64,000 bases of DNA from Bacteroidia bacterium. Its GTDB lineage: Bacteria; Bacteroidota; Bacteroidia; B-17B0; Aurantibacillaceae. The stretch is from positions 62,001-126,000 of the forward strand of contig JAEUTP010000015.1 of assembly GCA_016787705.1 (NCBI GenBank). The letters run 5' to 3'. Of the stretch, positions 1 to 9,384 are shown one piece after another (positions within the stretch are counted from its first letter, which is position 1; the number at the start of each line of letters is the position of its first letter). The notes below the pieces were generated by a model. That model was not told where the DNA came from and made no database searches. It saw only the letters and a list, made by a program, of their open reading frames with translations. The translations under genes and the position numbers were made by a program.

Positions 1-241
1 TATAGTTACTTCCAATAATAGAAGTATCTCTTTTTAAACCAACATTTTCTTTTTCGTTTTTTACAGATGCTTCTTTCAGTTCAGCCAGTTTTGTTTCGCA
101 CTCCTGTGCTGATTTTTTTATATTTGCCAATTCTGTTTCGCATTCTTTTTGTTTTGCTTTTGCCTCTTCAGCAATTCTTGCAGGAACACAAGAAGTTAGA
201 GCTGTAATAACGACAGCGAATAAAAGGTGGGTTGTTTTCAT
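1..241 (-). CDS. OmpA/MotB-like lipoprotein, N-terminal part (runs off window)
   Basis: The gene reads leftward and is cut by the window edge, so only about 80 residues are visible. They begin with a lipoprotein signal (hydrophobic stretch ending LTSC, lipidated Cys about residue 18), followed by a Lys/Glu-rich coiled coil with repeated KECETEL / QECETKL segments and then a DTSIIGSNY segment. This layout is familiar from Bacteroidota OmpA-family lipoproteins, in which a coiled-coil stalk leads to a C-terminal peptidoglycan-binding OmpA domain. That domain would lie outside the window, so the family call is inference. A second in-frame ATG lies upstream (position 262); the nearer ATG at 241 gives the more typical signal-peptide length. 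Confidence 0.6.
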   Translation of the reverse strand, partial: MKTTHLLFAVVITALTSCVPARIAEEAKAKQKECETELANIKKSAQECETKLAELKEASVKNEKENVGLKRDTSIIGSNY

Positions 242-308
242 CGTGCTTAAAGATAGCTTCATTTTTGTATATATTTAATTTTAATCCTATACGTTTTTAA
301 CAACCTGA

Positions 309-1838
309 TTGTTTACAAAATACTTATCTTGTGACTACATTTCCTTCCTGAAAAAAGCGCTATACATATTTATTTTACTGCAACAGGCCCTGTTTTCATT
401 TGCACAAAAACCCGCTCTGGATTCTGCTGAATATAAAGCGCTTTTTAAACAGTATGATGCTGTTACGGGTACCGACCGTAACAAGGCTTTTAACATTCTT
501 AACAGAATTGAAAGCAAAAGTACGGCTCAAAATAATTTTTATTACCTGTCGGAAGCATTGGTTTATAAAGCCATCCTTTATTATTACGACAGTAATTACG
601 ATAGCGCAAAGATTTGTATAAACACATCTCTTAATTATTCGAAAAAAGCAAATAATTATAAGGTGGAGATGCGCGCTTATAATTTACTGGGCGCAATTTA
701 TTACAACCAGGGCGACTTTAAAAACACCGAAAAATATTATACGGAAAAAATAAAAGTAGCCGAAAAAAATAACGATACTGCATCTGTTTATAGCACCTAT
801 TATAATATGGGACTTGTTTATTTTCAGCAAGGCAATTATTTAAAATCTGCCGATGTTAATTTTAAAGCTTTACCCTATTTTGAACGCGTAAAAGATACTT
901 TCAATATTATTTCCTCGCTTCAGTCTATTGGTTATACGTATATGAATTTAGAGGACATTCCTTCATCGTTTACTTTTTTTTATAAGGCTATAAAACTAGC
1001 CAAAGGCTATAAAGATAAATACCAATTGGCCGGCATTTATATAGATATGGCCACTGCATATGGCAATTTAAATAAAACAGATTCTGCTTTAAATTATCTG
1101 GATCTTGCGCTTAAACTATCGGCCAAGCACAATGATAATTTTCATTTTACTATCGCTTTAAACAACAAAGCCGATTATTATTTAAAACATAAAAATTACG
1201 AACAGGCCTTAATATTAACCAAAGAAGCGGAAAAGTTAAATTTAAAAGATAATCGCCGTTTGGCATTGTGCGAAGTATACAGTACTATGGCTAACGCTTT
1301 TTATCGCTTAAATAATTTAGATAGTTCATTAAAGTATGCCCGAAAAAGCTTTAGTATTGGTATAGAAACTGAACAGGCAAAAATGTTACGAGAGTGTACC
1401 CGAACACTTTCGTATATTTTTGAAGCAAGAAAAAATTCAGACAGTGCATTAAAATACTATAAGTTGTATACCGTCATTAATGATACTTTAAAACAGGAAA
1501 GTCAGTTACGTGGTATTGCTCAAAAAGAATTCATGTTCGAAAAAAAGAACCAGGAAGACCTTCGTGCTAATGAAAAATTAATTGCTGATGCAAAGCTTGA
1601 AAAACAAAAACAGATAAATTTAATAGTAATAATTGCATCTGTTTTATTAGCCGTATTCTTACTAATTGGTATTGTTAACTACAGGCAAAAACAAAAAGCA
1701 AATGCTTTAGTTCTTTCCCAAAAAAAATTGTTAGAGGATAAACAAAAAGAGATTCTTGACTCCATTAACTACGCCAGTCGTATACAACGAAGTTTATTGC
1801 CGACAGATAAATACATCAATAAAAATTTACCCAAATAA
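309..1838 (+). CDS. TPR membrane sensor protein truncated before its output domain
   Basis: The 509-residue protein has an N-terminal hydrophobic export signal ending near SFAQ, a long array of TPR helices (about 45-400), a coiled coil, one transmembrane segment (about 437-457), a second coiled coil, and then the segment ILDSINYASRIQRSLLP before stopping. In Bacteroidota that last segment is the usual linker between a TPR sensor and a cytoplasmic SpoIIE/PP2C phosphatase. Here the protein ends 15 residues after it and acs follows 10 bp later, so there is no phosphatase. A paralogue at 48175-49752 ends at the same place but is followed by a separate phosphatase gene. The start codon is TTG; there is no ATG in frame ahead of the signal segment. 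It could be a decayed sensor or one that works with a phosphatase encoded elsewhere. Confidence 0.8.
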   Translation: MFTKYLSCDYISFLKKALYIFILLQQALFSFAQKPALDSAEYKALFKQYDAVTGTDRNKAFNILNRIESKSTAQNNFYYLSEALVYKAILYYYDSNYDSAKICINTSLNYSKKANNYKVEMRAYNLLGAIYYNQGDFKNTEKYYTEKIKVAEKNNDTASVYSTYYNMGLVYFQQGNYLKSADVNFKALPYFERVKDTFNIISSLQSIGYTYMNLEDIPSSFTFFYKAIKLAKGYKDKYQLAGIYIDMATAYGNLNKTDSALNYLDLALKLSAKHNDNFHFTIALNNKADYYLKHKNYEQALILTKEAEKLNLKDNRRLALCEVYSTMANAFYRLNNLDSSLKYARKSFSIGIETEQAKMLRECTRTLSYIFEARKNSDSALKYYKLYTVINDTLKQESQLRGIAQKEFMFEKKNQEDLRANEKLIADAKLEKQKQINLIVIIASVLLAVFLLIGIVNYRQKQKANALVLSQKKLLEDKQKEILDSINYASRIQRSLLPTDKYINKNLPK

Positions 1839-1848
1839 AAATGATATT

Positions 1849-3741
1849 ATGCAAATAAAAACATTAGAAGAATATAATACAGCTTATAAAAAAAGTGTGA
1901 CAGACCCTGAGGGTTTTTGGAATGAGATAGCCTCTGAATTTTTATGGCAAAAAAAATGGGATAAGGTTTTAGATTGGAATTTTAAAGAACCGAACATAAA
2001 ATGGTTCGTTAACGGCAAATTAAACATTACGGAAAATTGTATTGACAGGCACTTAGAAAAAAATGCTACTAAAACCGCTTTTATATGGGAGCCAAATGAG
2101 CCGGGAGATAAAAACAGAATTATTACTTATAAAGAGTTATATGAAGAAGTTAACCGTTTAGCTAATGTTTTAAAAACCTTTCATATAAAAAAAGGAGATC
2201 GTGTTTGTATTTATTTACCCATGATACCCGAAGCCGTTTATGCCATGTTGGCCTGCGCCCGAATTGGTGCCGTTCATTCGGTTGTATTTGGAGGTTTTAG
2301 CGCACAATCTATTCAAGACAGGATCAACGATTCGCAATGTAAAGTTGTTTTAACCAGCGATGGTGCTTATCGTGGTAATAAACAATTACCAATGAAAACA
2401 ACTGTTGATGAAGCTTTAAAGAATTGTCCCTCTATTACAAACGTATTGGTTTATAAACGCACTAACGAAAACATTGTTATGCAAGCCGGAAGAGATCTTG
2501 ACTGGCAAACAGAGTGCAAAAAACAAAGCGCAGAATGCAAACCAGAGCAAATGGATAGCGAAGATCCATTATTTATTTTATACACATCGGGCAGTACCGG
2601 CAAGCCCAAAGGCGTTGTGCATACCTGCGGTGGCTACATGGTTTACACTGCATACAGTTTTCAAAATGTTTTTCAGTATAACCAAAATGAAGTGTATTGG
2701 TGTACCGCCGATGTGGGTTGGATAACAGGGCATTCGTATATAACTTACGGTCCGTTGGCCTGTGGTGCAACTTCAGTTATTTTTGAAGGCGTACCAAATT
2801 ATCCTGATAGCGGAAGGTTTTGGCAGATAGTAGATAAATATAAAATAAATATCTTTTATACTGCACCTACGGCCATTCGTGCATTAGAAGCGGCAGGGCT
2901 TGATTTTGTAAAACCATATAAATTAAATTCGTTGCGGGTTTTAGGCAGCGTTGGCGAACCTATTAATGAAGAAGCATGGCAATGGTATCATACAAATATT
3001 GGTAAAGAAAAATGCCCAATAGTTGATACCTGGTGGCAAACAGAAACCGGTGGTATTTTAATTTCTCCTTTGGCAGGTATTACAAAAACAAAGCCAGGCT
3101 TTGCAACATTGCCTTTACCGGGCGTACAACCAATATTGGTTGATGAAAAAGGAAATGAAATTTCAGGAAATGGTGTAGAAGGAAATCTTTGTATTAAATT
3201 TCCATGGCCATCTATAATCCGTACAACTTATGGCGATCATGAACGTTGTCGCACAACCTATTTTGCAACCTATAACAATTTATATTTTACAGGAGACGGT
3301 TGTAAGCGTGATGAGGATGGTTATTACAGGATCACCGGCCGTGTTGATGATGTGATAAATGTGAGTGGCCATAGAATAGGAACAGCTGAAGTAGAAAGCG
3401 CTATTAACGAGCAGGCCGATGTTGTTGAATCGGCAGTTGTTGCTTTTCCTCACGAAATAAAAGGGCAAGGTTTATATGCGTTTTGCATTGTTACAAAAAC
3501 AACAAAAACACAAGAGCAGATAAAAAAAGAAATTAACGGCTGTGTCAATAAAACTATTGGTGCTATTGCCAGACCAGATAAAATTCAAATTGTGAGCGGC
3601 TTGCCAAAAACGCGTAGCGGAAAAATTATGCGCCGTATTCTAAGAAAAGTTGCAGAAGGAGAGCTGTCTAATTTGGGAGATACCTCAACACTTTTAGATC
3701 CTGCTGTGATAGAAGAAATTATTAAAGGCAGAATTGGTTAA
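1849..3741 (+). CDS. acs: acetyl-CoA synthetase (AMP-forming)
   Basis: The product (630 residues) activates acetate with ATP to acetyl-AMP and then acetyl-CoA. The adenylate-forming signature YTSGSTGKPKGVVHT is present about residue 245. The C-terminal hinge and CoA region reads GRVDDVINVSGHRIGT, and the conserved C-terminal lysine motif is KTRSGKIMRRILR, the site usually acetylated in Acs. Length fits the family. I chose ATG 1849 because the protein then begins MQIKTLEEYNTAYKKSV, matching where Acs proteins start. An in-frame ATG at 1756 would add 31 residues overlapping the previous gene and resembles nothing. The gene shares one base of its stop with the next gene, suggesting cotranscription with the methyltransferase and thioredoxin-like genes. 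Confidence 0.95.
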   Translation: MQIKTLEEYNTAYKKSVTDPEGFWNEIASEFLWQKKWDKVLDWNFKEPNIKWFVNGKLNITENCIDRHLEKNATKTAFIWEPNEPGDKNRIITYKELYEEVNRLANVLKTFHIKKGDRVCIYLPMIPEAVYAMLACARIGAVHSVVFGGFSAQSIQDRINDSQCKVVLTSDGAYRGNKQLPMKTTVDEALKNCPSITNVLVYKRTNENIVMQAGRDLDWQTECKKQSAECKPEQMDSEDPLFILYTSGSTGKPKGVVHTCGGYMVYTAYSFQNVFQYNQNEVYWCTADVGWITGHSYITYGPLACGATSVIFEGVPNYPDSGRFWQIVDKYKINIFYTAPTAIRALEAAGLDFVKPYKLNSLRVLGSVGEPINEEAWQWYHTNIGKEKCPIVDTWWQTETGGILISPLAGITKTKPGFATLPLPGVQPILVDEKGNEISGNGVEGNLCIKFPWPSIIRTTYGDHERCRTTYFATYNNLYFTGDGCKRDEDGYYRITGRVDDVINVSGHRIGTAEVESAINEQADVVESAVVAFPHEIKGQGLYAFCIVTKTTKTQEQIKKEINGCVNKTIGAIARPDKIQIVSGLPKTRSGKIMRRILRKVAEGELSNLGDTSTLLDPAVIEEIIKGRIG

Positions 3742-4244
3742 TGGAAAGCATTATTTATAATTATTATAATTCGCCGGTTGGAGAACTGGAATTGGCACAG
3801 GAAGGAGAAGAATTGTTATGGGTAAAATTTTTGGAAACGCAGAAAGAAAAAAGACCAAAACATGAAGCAACAAAATCTGCTTTATTTAAAAAAACAATAG
3901 ATCAGTTAGATCTTTATTTTAAAAATGAATTAGAGGTATTTGATCTTCCCTTATCGCTTCGCGGAACAGATTTTCAAAAAGAGGTTTGGCAAAAATTAAC
4001 ATTGATACCATATGGCAAAACAATAAGCTACTTAACTTTGAGCAAACAAATTGGTGATGTAAAAGCCATACGCGCGGTTGCATCTACCAATGGAAAAAAC
4101 CGTTTTGCTATAATCATTCCTTGTCACCGTGTTATTGGTACGGATGGTTCATTAACAGGTTATGCAGGCGATCTTTGGCGCAAAAAATGGTTGTTGGAAC
4201 ATGAACTAAAAAATATAAATAAACAAATCGATCTTTTTTTATGA
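3741..4244 (+). CDS. ogt: methylated-DNA--protein-cysteine methyltransferase
   Basis: This 167-residue protein belongs to the O6-alkylguanine-DNA alkyltransferase family, which repairs alkylated guanine by suicidal transfer to a cysteine. The active-site motif IIPCHRVIG is present with Cys128, preceded by the helix-turn-helix segment IPYGKTISY and the conserved arginine-finger region AIRAVAST. The N-terminal domain is short, as in Ogt-type enzymes that lack an AraC-like Ada domain. The ATG overlaps the acs stop by one base, and its own stop overlaps the next start by four bases (ATGA), so the three genes look translationally coupled. Confidence 0.93.
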   Translation: MESIIYNYYNSPVGELELAQEGEELLWVKFLETQKEKRPKHEATKSALFKKTIDQLDLYFKNELEVFDLPLSLRGTDFQKEVWQKLTLIPYGKTISYLTLSKQIGDVKAIRAVASTNGKNRFAIIIPCHRVIGTDGSLTGYAGDLWRKKWLLEHELKNINKQIDLFL

Positions 4245-4831
4245 AACTGTATGTGAACAGATCCATGAATTACAAACAATACATGGATCTATTGGATGGC
4301 CTAATGACACAAGGCAAAACAACCGGCCAAAATCAAAGCGCAGATTATTTAAATTATGCCAAGCTGAATTTAGCGCGTATGCACCGCTTAAATAAAACAG
4401 CCACGCTAACTCCCGAATTAAAAACGGTTTTACAAAAAGTAAAATCAAGCTTTATTTTTTTAGTGTTAACAGAAGGATGGTGTGGTGATGCAGCGCAAAA
4501 TACTCCAACCATGCACTTAATTGAACTTGAAAACAAGAATATTGAATTAAAATTAATTTTGCGCGATGAGAATATAGAATTAATGGATAACTATTTAACC
4601 AATGGCGGTAGGTCCATCCCTAAATTAATTTGTTTAGAAAAAGAAAGCTTAAAAGAAGTTTTTACATGGGGTCCAAGACCCGAAGCTATACAGCAAACCG
4701 TGCTTGAATTAAAAGATAAAAAAGCTTCATTAATGGAAAAAGCAGAAATTGTTCATACCTGGTATGCTAAGGATAAAACATTGAGTTTACAGGCCGAGTT
4801 GAAGGAATTAATTGAGAAGCATTTGATTTAA
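4241..4831 (+). CDS. thioredoxin-fold protein with a single-cysteine WCGD motif
   Basis: The 196-residue cytoplasmic protein has a thioredoxin-like core with the motif TEGWCGDAAQNTP at about residues 78-90. The usual second cysteine of CxxC is absent (Cys81 followed by Gly-Asp). This fits the widespread bacterial thioredoxin-family branch with a WCGD or WCxD site rather than classical thioredoxin. A conserved proline in RSIPKL lies where the cis-Pro loop would be. No signal peptide is visible. It overlaps the ogt stop by four bases and is probably the last gene of the acs-ogt operon. A monothiol role such as bacillithiol-type or mixed-disulfide chemistry is only a guess. Confidence 0.82.
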   Translation: MKLYVNRSMNYKQYMDLLDGLMTQGKTTGQNQSADYLNYAKLNLARMHRLNKTATLTPELKTVLQKVKSSFIFLVLTEGWCGDAAQNTPTMHLIELENKNIELKLILRDENIELMDNYLTNGGRSIPKLICLEKESLKEVFTWGPRPEAIQQTVLELKDKKASLMEKAEIVHTWYAKDKTLSLQAELKELIEKHLI

Positions 4832-5937
4832 GCCAACTCATACATTTTTCCAGGTCTTGATTTTATTACATTACTAAACTCTAATTGTAATAATAAAGCC
4901 GAGATTTTACTGACTGTAAATTCTGTGTTCTGACAGATTTCATCAACATGCAAACTGGATTTTTTAGTAAACACATCTATTATCTTTTTTTCTTCTTCAC
5001 TTAAATTTAAAAGCAGTGGTACTTGTTTAGTTTTATTTACTTTTTTCTCCTCTTCATTCCATTGCATGGCATATAAAAGATCGGCTGTGTTTTCTATTAA
5101 CACCGCGCGGTTTTGTTTTATCAATCCGTTACAGCCCTCTGCCAAAACATCGCCAGCCCTTCCCGGAAAAGCAAATACATCTTTATTATAACTGTTTGCA
5201 ATAGTTGCGGTAATTAAACTGCCGCCACCACGTTTACTTTCTATCACTACTAAAGCATCGCACAACCCGGCAACAATCCTGTTTCGTTTTGGAAAATTAA
5301 CTGCATCAGGATTTGTGCCACTCATAAAATCAGTAAGCAAGCCTCCCTGTCCTATCATACGCTTTGCAATCTTATCATGCAACTGCGGATAAATTCTGTC
5401 CAGGCCATGTGCAACAACACCAACAGTATCTAATTCGTTTGCCAAAGCAGTTTTATGTGCCAATACATCTACACCATAAGCAAGGCCACTTAAAATTAAT
5501 ATATTACTTCCTTTTAATTCAGAAACAAACTCTTCTGTTTTTTCTTTTCCGTAATCACTTGGCCGTCGTGTGCCAACTACGCCAATTATTTTTTCCTGGT
5601 TAAGATTGGCGTTGCCTTTGTAATATAATAACACCGGGCTATCACTACAATACTCTAAGCGTGTTGGGTATTTAGCATCTGTAAAAAAGATGGGTTCTAT
5701 TTTATATTTTTGAATAAATTCTATTTCTTCATCGGCTCGCAACAAAACATCCTTGCTTTTAACAATAGATCTGGCCCATGCTGAGCCAATACCGGGAATT
5801 TTTAACAGATGCGCTTCTTTTTGCTTAAACACCTGGCTTGCACTGCCACAATAGGCAAGTAACGCTTTTGCATTAACGTCGCCAATACCTTCAATCAATG
5901 TCAATCCTATCTGGTAAGGCAATTCGTCTAAATTCAT
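4828..5937 (-). CDS. dprA: DNA-processing protein DprA (Smf)
   Basis: The 369-residue protein binds incoming single-stranded DNA and loads RecA during natural transformation. It shows an N-terminal helix-hairpin-helix region (LIEGIGDVNAK and LLKIPGIGSAWA), the Rossmann-like core beginning IIGVVGTRRPSDYG (about 117-130), the segment SGLAYGVDVLAHK, the core end AEGCNGLIKQ, and a C-terminal winged-helix (DML1-like) domain. Length is usual for Bacteroidota DprA. Its stop overlaps the end of the convergent thioredoxin-like gene by four bases. It is divergent from the TonB receptor gene, 72 bp away. Confidence 0.95.
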   Translation of the reverse strand: MNLDELPYQIGLTLIEGIGDVNAKALLAYCGSASQVFKQKEAHLLKIPGIGSAWARSIVKSKDVLLRADEEIEFIQKYKIEPIFFTDAKYPTRLEYCSDSPVLLYYKGNANLNQEKIIGVVGTRRPSDYGKEKTEEFVSELKGSNILILSGLAYGVDVLAHKTALANELDTVGVVAHGLDRIYPQLHDKIAKRMIGQGGLLTDFMSGTNPDAVNFPKRNRIVAGLCDALVVIESKRGGGSLITATIANSYNKDVFAFPGRAGDVLAEGCNGLIKQNRAVLIENTADLLYAMQWNEEEKKVNKTKQVPLLLNLSEEEKKIIDVFTKKSSLHVDEICQNTEFTVSKISALLLQLEFSNVIKSRPGKMYELA

Positions 5938-6009
5938 TTTTTTGATATAAAGTTTGTTTCAAAATAAAAAAACCATTTACTATATTGTAAACTTATTCAT
6001 TACCTAAAC

Positions 6010-8370
6010 ATGAACAAATTTACTGCTAAACTTATTGTAGTTCTTGCTTTATTTTGTAGTATTTTAAGATCGCAGGTAAATATAAACGGTTATGTTACTG
6101 ATGCAAAAACACACGACACATTAATTGGTGCAATTGTAAGTGTTGATCTTAAAAACGTTAGTACTACTAATTTGCAAGGCTTTTACGAATTAAATATTAA
6201 TGCAGGTTCTTATACATTAACCTGCAATATGGTAGGATATAAGATTTTTAAAAAATTTATAAAAGTTGAAGAAAATCAAAACACATCGCTAAACATTGCT
6301 TTGGAAGATGCTAATACTGCATTGGATGAAGTAGTAATAAGTGCCGGCAAATTTGAACAAAAATTAAGCGATGTTACCGTGAGTATGGATGTTATTAAAC
6401 CATCATTAATTGAAAGTAAAAACGTTACTAATTTAGAGGTTATCATTAACCAGGTGCCCGGCGTAACGGTTGCAGACGGGCAGGCAAGTATTCGGGGTGG
6501 CAGTGGGTTTAGTTATGGTGCCGGAAGCCGTGTATTAATGCTGGTTGATGAAATGCCAATGACAAGTGCCGATGCCGGTGATATTAAATGGAATTATTTA
6601 CCGCTAGAAAATATTGAACAGGTGGAAGTGATCAAAGGCGCTTCTTCTGCCTTGTTTGGCTCAAGCGCTTTAAACGGTGTAATTAATTTGCGCACCATCT
6701 ACGCAAAAGATAAACCAATCACCAACATCATTTCTTTTTTTGGAAGTTACGATGCGCCAAGCAAAACATACAAATGGTGGAAAGGCACAACACAGTTTCA
6801 AAAAGGAATAAATTTTTCACACGCTCAAAAAATAAATAATCTTGATTTTGTTGTGGGCGGGCATATTTTTACTGACGATGGTTTTAGAATGTTAGAAACA
6901 GAAGATCGCCAGCGCTTTAATTGTAATCTGCGCTATAATTTTAAAAAAGTGCCAGGACTGGCCGTTGGTGTAAATACAAATATGATGAATACACGGGGGG
7001 GGTTATTTTTCTTATGGCAGAGTTATGATTCGGCTTACATTCCACAAGGTAGAACCATTCAGCGATACAACAACGATCGTTTTAATGTTGATCCGTTTGT
7101 AACTTACTTTTGGCAAAACAATAAATTAAGTTTACGCAACCGTTATTTTAAAACCGTTAATAGAAATGATAAAGGCCAGGGAAGCTATGCCGAATTATAT
7201 TATACCGAACTACAATATCAAAAACATTTTGCAAATAATTTAAATTTAACCTCTGGCGCTGTATATATGGAACAATTGGTGCTTGGTGATTCATTATACG
7301 GCAAGCATAGTGGTAAAAATATGGCTGGTTATATACAGGCAGATAAAAAATTCTTTAACCGGCTTACTATATCGGTTGGTTTAAGAGGTGAATTCTATAA
7401 ATTAGATACCGCAAAAACAAAAGGGTATATAATTCCAAACAAAGGTTCAGTTCCTTTACCTTTTCAGCCGGTTGCAAGGGTTGGTTTAAATTACCAGGCT
7501 TTTGAATTTACTTTTTTTAGAGCTTCTTTTGGGCAGGGCTACAGATTTCCGAGCGTTGCCGAAAAATTTGTGAGCACCGCGGTGAGTGCTTTACAAATTT
7601 ATCCAAACTCATCTTTACAACCTGAACGTGGATACAGTGCTGAAGTTGGTGTAAAGCAAGGTTTTAAAATTGCAGGTTTTAAAGGCTTGTTTGATGCGGC
7701 TGCTTTTTATACAAAATATAACAGTATGGTTGAATTTGTTTTTGATATTTACAGGCCTGGCGGTGCTACCGGAATTTTTTATGAGGATATTAATTATGCA
7801 GGCTTTAAGTCTCAAAACATCGGCGAAGCGCAGATCTCAGGTTATGAAACATCCATTAGCGGAACGGGAAAAATAGGGCCACTTAATATAACTGTATTTT
7901 CAGGTTATACTTATATGAACCCTATAAATCCAAACTTTAATGCAGCTAAAGATACTTTAGGCTTACCCGGAATAAATACTTTAAAATACCGCAGCAAACA
8001 TTTACTAAAAAACGATATACAGTTGGATTATAAATTTATTTCGATTGGTTACAGCACGCGTTTTACAAGCAAGATAGAAAATATTGACAGACGCTTTACA
8101 CAAAGTATTTTACATGAATATAACGATATTGCAAACGGAATAAACTGGGATGAAATAGATGCCACTTATATTTTACCCGGACTGAACAAAAATTTTGGCG
8201 AGTTTCAAAAAAGCGTTTGGGTGCACGATGCGCGTATTTCAATTAATCTAAATAAGTCTATAAGAATATCCTTTATCGTTAATAATTTTACCAATCAGTC
8301 TTACCAGGCCAGGCCGGGCGATATGCGCGCGCCAACACAATATGTGGGACAACTTGCAATAAAGCTTTAA
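6010..8370 (+). CDS. TonB-dependent outer-membrane receptor
   Basis: The 786-residue protein has a signal peptide (cleavage near ILRSQ), a carboxypeptidase-regulatory-like beta-sandwich (about 24-103, INGYVTDAKTHDTLIGAIV), a plug domain (about 120-230, with SIRGGSGFSYGAGSRV and QVEVIKGASSALFGSSAL), and a long beta-barrel ending in a hydrophobic strand (QYVGQLAIKL). This is the standard architecture for TonB-dependent uptake of siderophores, cobalamin or sugars in Bacteroidota. No SusD-like partner follows, so a polysaccharide role is not indicated and the substrate is unknown. A run of eight G residues lies inside the coding sequence at 6995-7002. The next gene begins 5 bp downstream. Confidence 0.93.
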   Translation: MNKFTAKLIVVLALFCSILRSQVNINGYVTDAKTHDTLIGAIVSVDLKNVSTTNLQGFYELNINAGSYTLTCNMVGYKIFKKFIKVEENQNTSLNIALEDANTALDEVVISAGKFEQKLSDVTVSMDVIKPSLIESKNVTNLEVIINQVPGVTVADGQASIRGGSGFSYGAGSRVLMLVDEMPMTSADAGDIKWNYLPLENIEQVEVIKGASSALFGSSALNGVINLRTIYAKDKPITNIISFFGSYDAPSKTYKWWKGTTQFQKGINFSHAQKINNLDFVVGGHIFTDDGFRMLETEDRQRFNCNLRYNFKKVPGLAVGVNTNMMNTRGGLFFLWQSYDSAYIPQGRTIQRYNNDRFNVDPFVTYFWQNNKLSLRNRYFKTVNRNDKGQGSYAELYYTELQYQKHFANNLNLTSGAVYMEQLVLGDSLYGKHSGKNMAGYIQADKKFFNRLTISVGLRGEFYKLDTAKTKGYIIPNKGSVPLPFQPVARVGLNYQAFEFTFFRASFGQGYRFPSVAEKFVSTAVSALQIYPNSSLQPERGYSAEVGVKQGFKIAGFKGLFDAAAFYTKYNSMVEFVFDIYRPGGATGIFYEDINYAGFKSQNIGEAQISGYETSISGTGKIGPLNITVFSGYTYMNPINPNFNAAKDTLGLPGINTLKYRSKHLLKNDIQLDYKFISIGYSTRFTSKIENIDRRFTQSILHEYNDIANGINWDEIDATYILPGLNKNFGEFQKSVWVHDARISINLNKSIRISFIVNNFTNQSYQARPGDMRAPTQYVGQLAIKL

Positions 8371-8375
8371 TTTTT

Positions 8376-9329
8376 ATGACACAAATAACAGTAGCTTTTT
8401 ACAACGTTGAGAATTTTTTTGATACAATAGATGATCCCGAAACACAGGATGAAGAATTTCTTCCCACATCCCTATCACAATGGGATGATAAAAAATATCA
8501 GAACAAAATAAACAATATAGCAAAAGTAATTTCGGCAACTGTTGAAGATGGAACTTTACCTGTTGCTGTTGGTTTTTGCGAAATAGAAAATGAAACCGTA
8601 ATAAAAGATCTTGTTTCAAAAAGCAATCTTAAAAAAATAACTTATCAATGCCTTTGTTCAACAGGACAAGATACAAGAGGTATTAATGTTGGCTTTATTT
8701 ATGACTCCTCTATTTTTGATTTTGTAGATTCTGAAGAATTGGACGTTGTAAATAATAATTTGCCATATTACCGTACAAGAAATGTTTTGTTTGTTACACT
8801 AAAGCATAAAGCTACAGCCGAAACGGTTTATTTTTTTATTAATCATTGGCCCAGCCGACGTGATGGCGAAGATGTAACAGAACCAAAACGTATTTACACA
8901 GCACAAATACTTCGCAAAAAAATTGATGAACTCTTAGCAAAACAAAAAGAAGCTAAAATTATTGTTATGGGTGATCTTAATGATAGTCCACGAAACACCT
9001 CTGTTTTAAAAATACTAAAAGCAAACAGTAAGCCGGTAAATAACGAATTATTAAACCCTTTTTTAAAACTATATGATAACAAACAGGGCTCTCATATACG
9101 CGAAGGAAATTGGGAATTGTTTGACAACATTATTTTATCACAAGGTTTTTTAGCCGGAAAAGGTCTATGTTTCAAAATAAATAACGCAGCTATTCTAGAT
9201 AAAGATTTTGTGCTTTTTAAGAATTACATTACCGGCGATCAAAAACCCAACCGCACTTACGGGCCAAATAATAAATACTTTAACGGTTTTAGTGATCATT
9301 TAGCGGTGTACGTGAAATTGGGATACTAA
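8376..9329 (+). CDS. endonuclease/exonuclease/phosphatase family protein
   Basis: The 317-residue product has the metal-dependent EEP fold. Visible motifs are the N-terminal NVENFFDT, the metal-binding Glu in GFCEIENE, the catalytic GDLNDSPRN, and the C-terminal SDHLAVYVKLGY. No signal peptide is apparent. It starts 5 bp after the TonB receptor and is likely cotranscribed. Family members include DNA-repair nucleases and phosphodiesterases; this branch, common in Bacteroidota, has no established substrate. Confidence 0.88.
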   Translation: MTQITVAFYNVENFFDTIDDPETQDEEFLPTSLSQWDDKKYQNKINNIAKVISATVEDGTLPVAVGFCEIENETVIKDLVSKSNLKKITYQCLCSTGQDTRGINVGFIYDSSIFDFVDSEELDVVNNNLPYYRTRNVLFVTLKHKATAETVYFFINHWPSRRDGEDVTEPKRIYTAQILRKKIDELLAKQKEAKIIVMGDLNDSPRNTSVLKILKANSKPVNNELLNPFLKLYDNKQGSHIREGNWELFDNIILSQGFLAGKGLCFKINNAAILDKDFVLFKNYITGDQKPNRTYGPNNKYFNGFSDHLAVYVKLGY

Positions 9330-9332
9330 CGC

Positions 9333-9372
9333 TTCTACAAGCTCAGCGTTCAAGAACATTGAGCTTCTCGAA
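9333..9372. repeat. palindromic intergenic repeat, copy 1 (AAGCTCA...TGAGCTT)
   Basis: Between two convergent genes an inverted repeat reads TTCTACAAGCTCAG (9333-9346) and TTGAGCTTCTCGAA (9359-9372) around a 12-base loop. A related copy occurs at 54323-54370. Both lie in convergent intergenic spaces, so the hairpin may serve as a bidirectional terminator. Sequences with AGCTCA/TGAGCT arms are familiar as dispersed extragenic palindromes in Bacteroidota. Confidence 0.55.
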
Positions 9373-9384
9373 ATGTTTTTCTGT

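Noticed and set aside
1756-1848. N-terminal extension of acs
   Set aside because: The extra 31 residues overlap the TPR sensor gene and do not resemble Acs; ATG 1849 gives the family N-terminus.
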